Part shown: in pieces, positions 63,862-64,000 of the stretch | Position numbering within the stretch: position 1 is the stretch's first letter | Layout of the letters: each line of letters starts with the position of its first letter | Assembly: GCF_003289945.1 (NCBI RefSeq) | Contig: NZ_QMBP01000007.1 | Coordinates: 1 to 64,000 of the forward strand | Origin: Mesorhizobium hawassense | Lineage (GTDB): Bacteria > Pseudomonadota > Alphaproteobacteria > Rhizobiales > Rhizobiaceae | DNA length: 64,000 bases | Direction: 5' to 3' | The notes under the pieces: model-generated | The model's input: only the letters and a program-made list of their open reading frames with translations | Databases searched by the model: none | What the model was told of the DNA's origin: nothing | Made by a program: the position numbers and the translations under genes

Positions 63862-64000
63862 ATGACCGATCCCTTCATCGAGGCCCTGAACAGCGATGGC
63901 CCCAATCCGGACCTTGCAGAAAGGCTGAAGCTCTATGGCCGCTTCATTGGCGCCTGGACATTCGACGCCACGCGCATTCTCGAAGATGGCACCAGGCTCG
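63862..64000 (+). CDS. Hypothetical protein, N-terminal part (cut by window end)
   Basis: The first 46 residues are visible: MTDPFIEALNSDGPNPDLAE, RLKLYGRFIGAWTFDATRIL and EDGTRL. The GRFIGAWxFDA pattern resembles small beta-barrel proteins (DUF1579-like or lipocalin-like) that start with an L-YG-F-G-W block. Function cannot be judged from the fragment. The ribosome site is GAGG, ten bases before the ATG. It is divergent from the AraC-type gene, which is the likely regulator. Confidence 0.6.
   Translation, partial: MTDPFIEALNSDGPNPDLAERLKLYGRFIGAWTFDATRILEDGTRL

Overview
The window is chromosomal DNA of a high-GC alphaproteobacterium of the order Rhizobiales, most likely Mesorhizobium or a close relative. 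The genus is inferred from gene content and order, not from a search: a complete glpR/glpD-STPQUV-K glycerol locus, a phasin, a BA14K-family protein, EipB (DUF1849), DUF1489, DUF6105, a four-gene Anbu proteasome-like cluster, and gatC/gatA with a GNAT gene between them. There is no rRNA, no CRISPR array and no complete mobile element. One tRNA gene (tRNA-Lys, anticodon TTT) is present.

Layout. 1-300: the tail of an ISNCY-type transposase and the IS end. 340-8.2 kb: housekeeping genes (DUF4031, EipB, RidA, glycerophosphodiesterase, FemAB-like, HIT, CPT-like kinase, clpA-clpS). 8.4-15.7 kb: phasin with a tandem operator-like palindrome, a SPOR-containing D-Ala-D-Ala carboxypeptidase, a J-like membrane protein, sdaA, a RutB-like hydrolase, DUF599 and YdcF. 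15.7-22.3 kb: gatC-GNAT-gatA, a UPF0173 hydrolase, ruvX, small membrane proteins and an AidB-like flavoprotein. 22.4-27.4 kb: pyrB-pyrC'-plsY-dprA, interrupted by a methyltransferase gene flanked by a duplicated pyrC' tail. 27.4-32.9 kb: a gene-poor accessory stretch (unknown membrane protein, VirK/YbjX family, small exported proteins, several hairpins) ending at tRNA-Lys.

33.2-43.9 kb: the glycerol uptake and catabolism locus. GlpR regulates; the GlpV binding protein, GlpP/GlpQ permeases, GlpS/GlpT ATPases and GlpU import glycerol; GlpK phosphorylates it and GlpD oxidises it. 44-50 kb: a PLP decarboxylase, then the Anbu / transglutaminase-like / alpha-E / ATP-grasp cluster. 50-57.2 kb: a stand-alone Lrp-type sensor domain, DUF4864, a GT-C-like membrane glycosyltransferase, and the operon coaD-ppiA-ppiB-DMT-queA-orf89-tgt (pantetheine, cyclophilins, queuosine). 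57.4-64 kb: a 50-residue membrane miniprotein, gyrA, a SulP transporter overlapping a ParB-like gene, and an AraC regulator divergent from a gene cut by the window end.

Observations judged most worth checking: the Anbu cluster; the methyltransferase insertion with a duplicated pyrC' tail; the complementary motif losses in GlpS and GlpT; the Tgt missing three of four zinc ligands; the dihydroorotase homologue lacking its metal ligands and catalytic Asp; the J-like protein with NAD in place of HPD; and orphan terminators suggesting small RNAs in the 30-32 kb accessory region.
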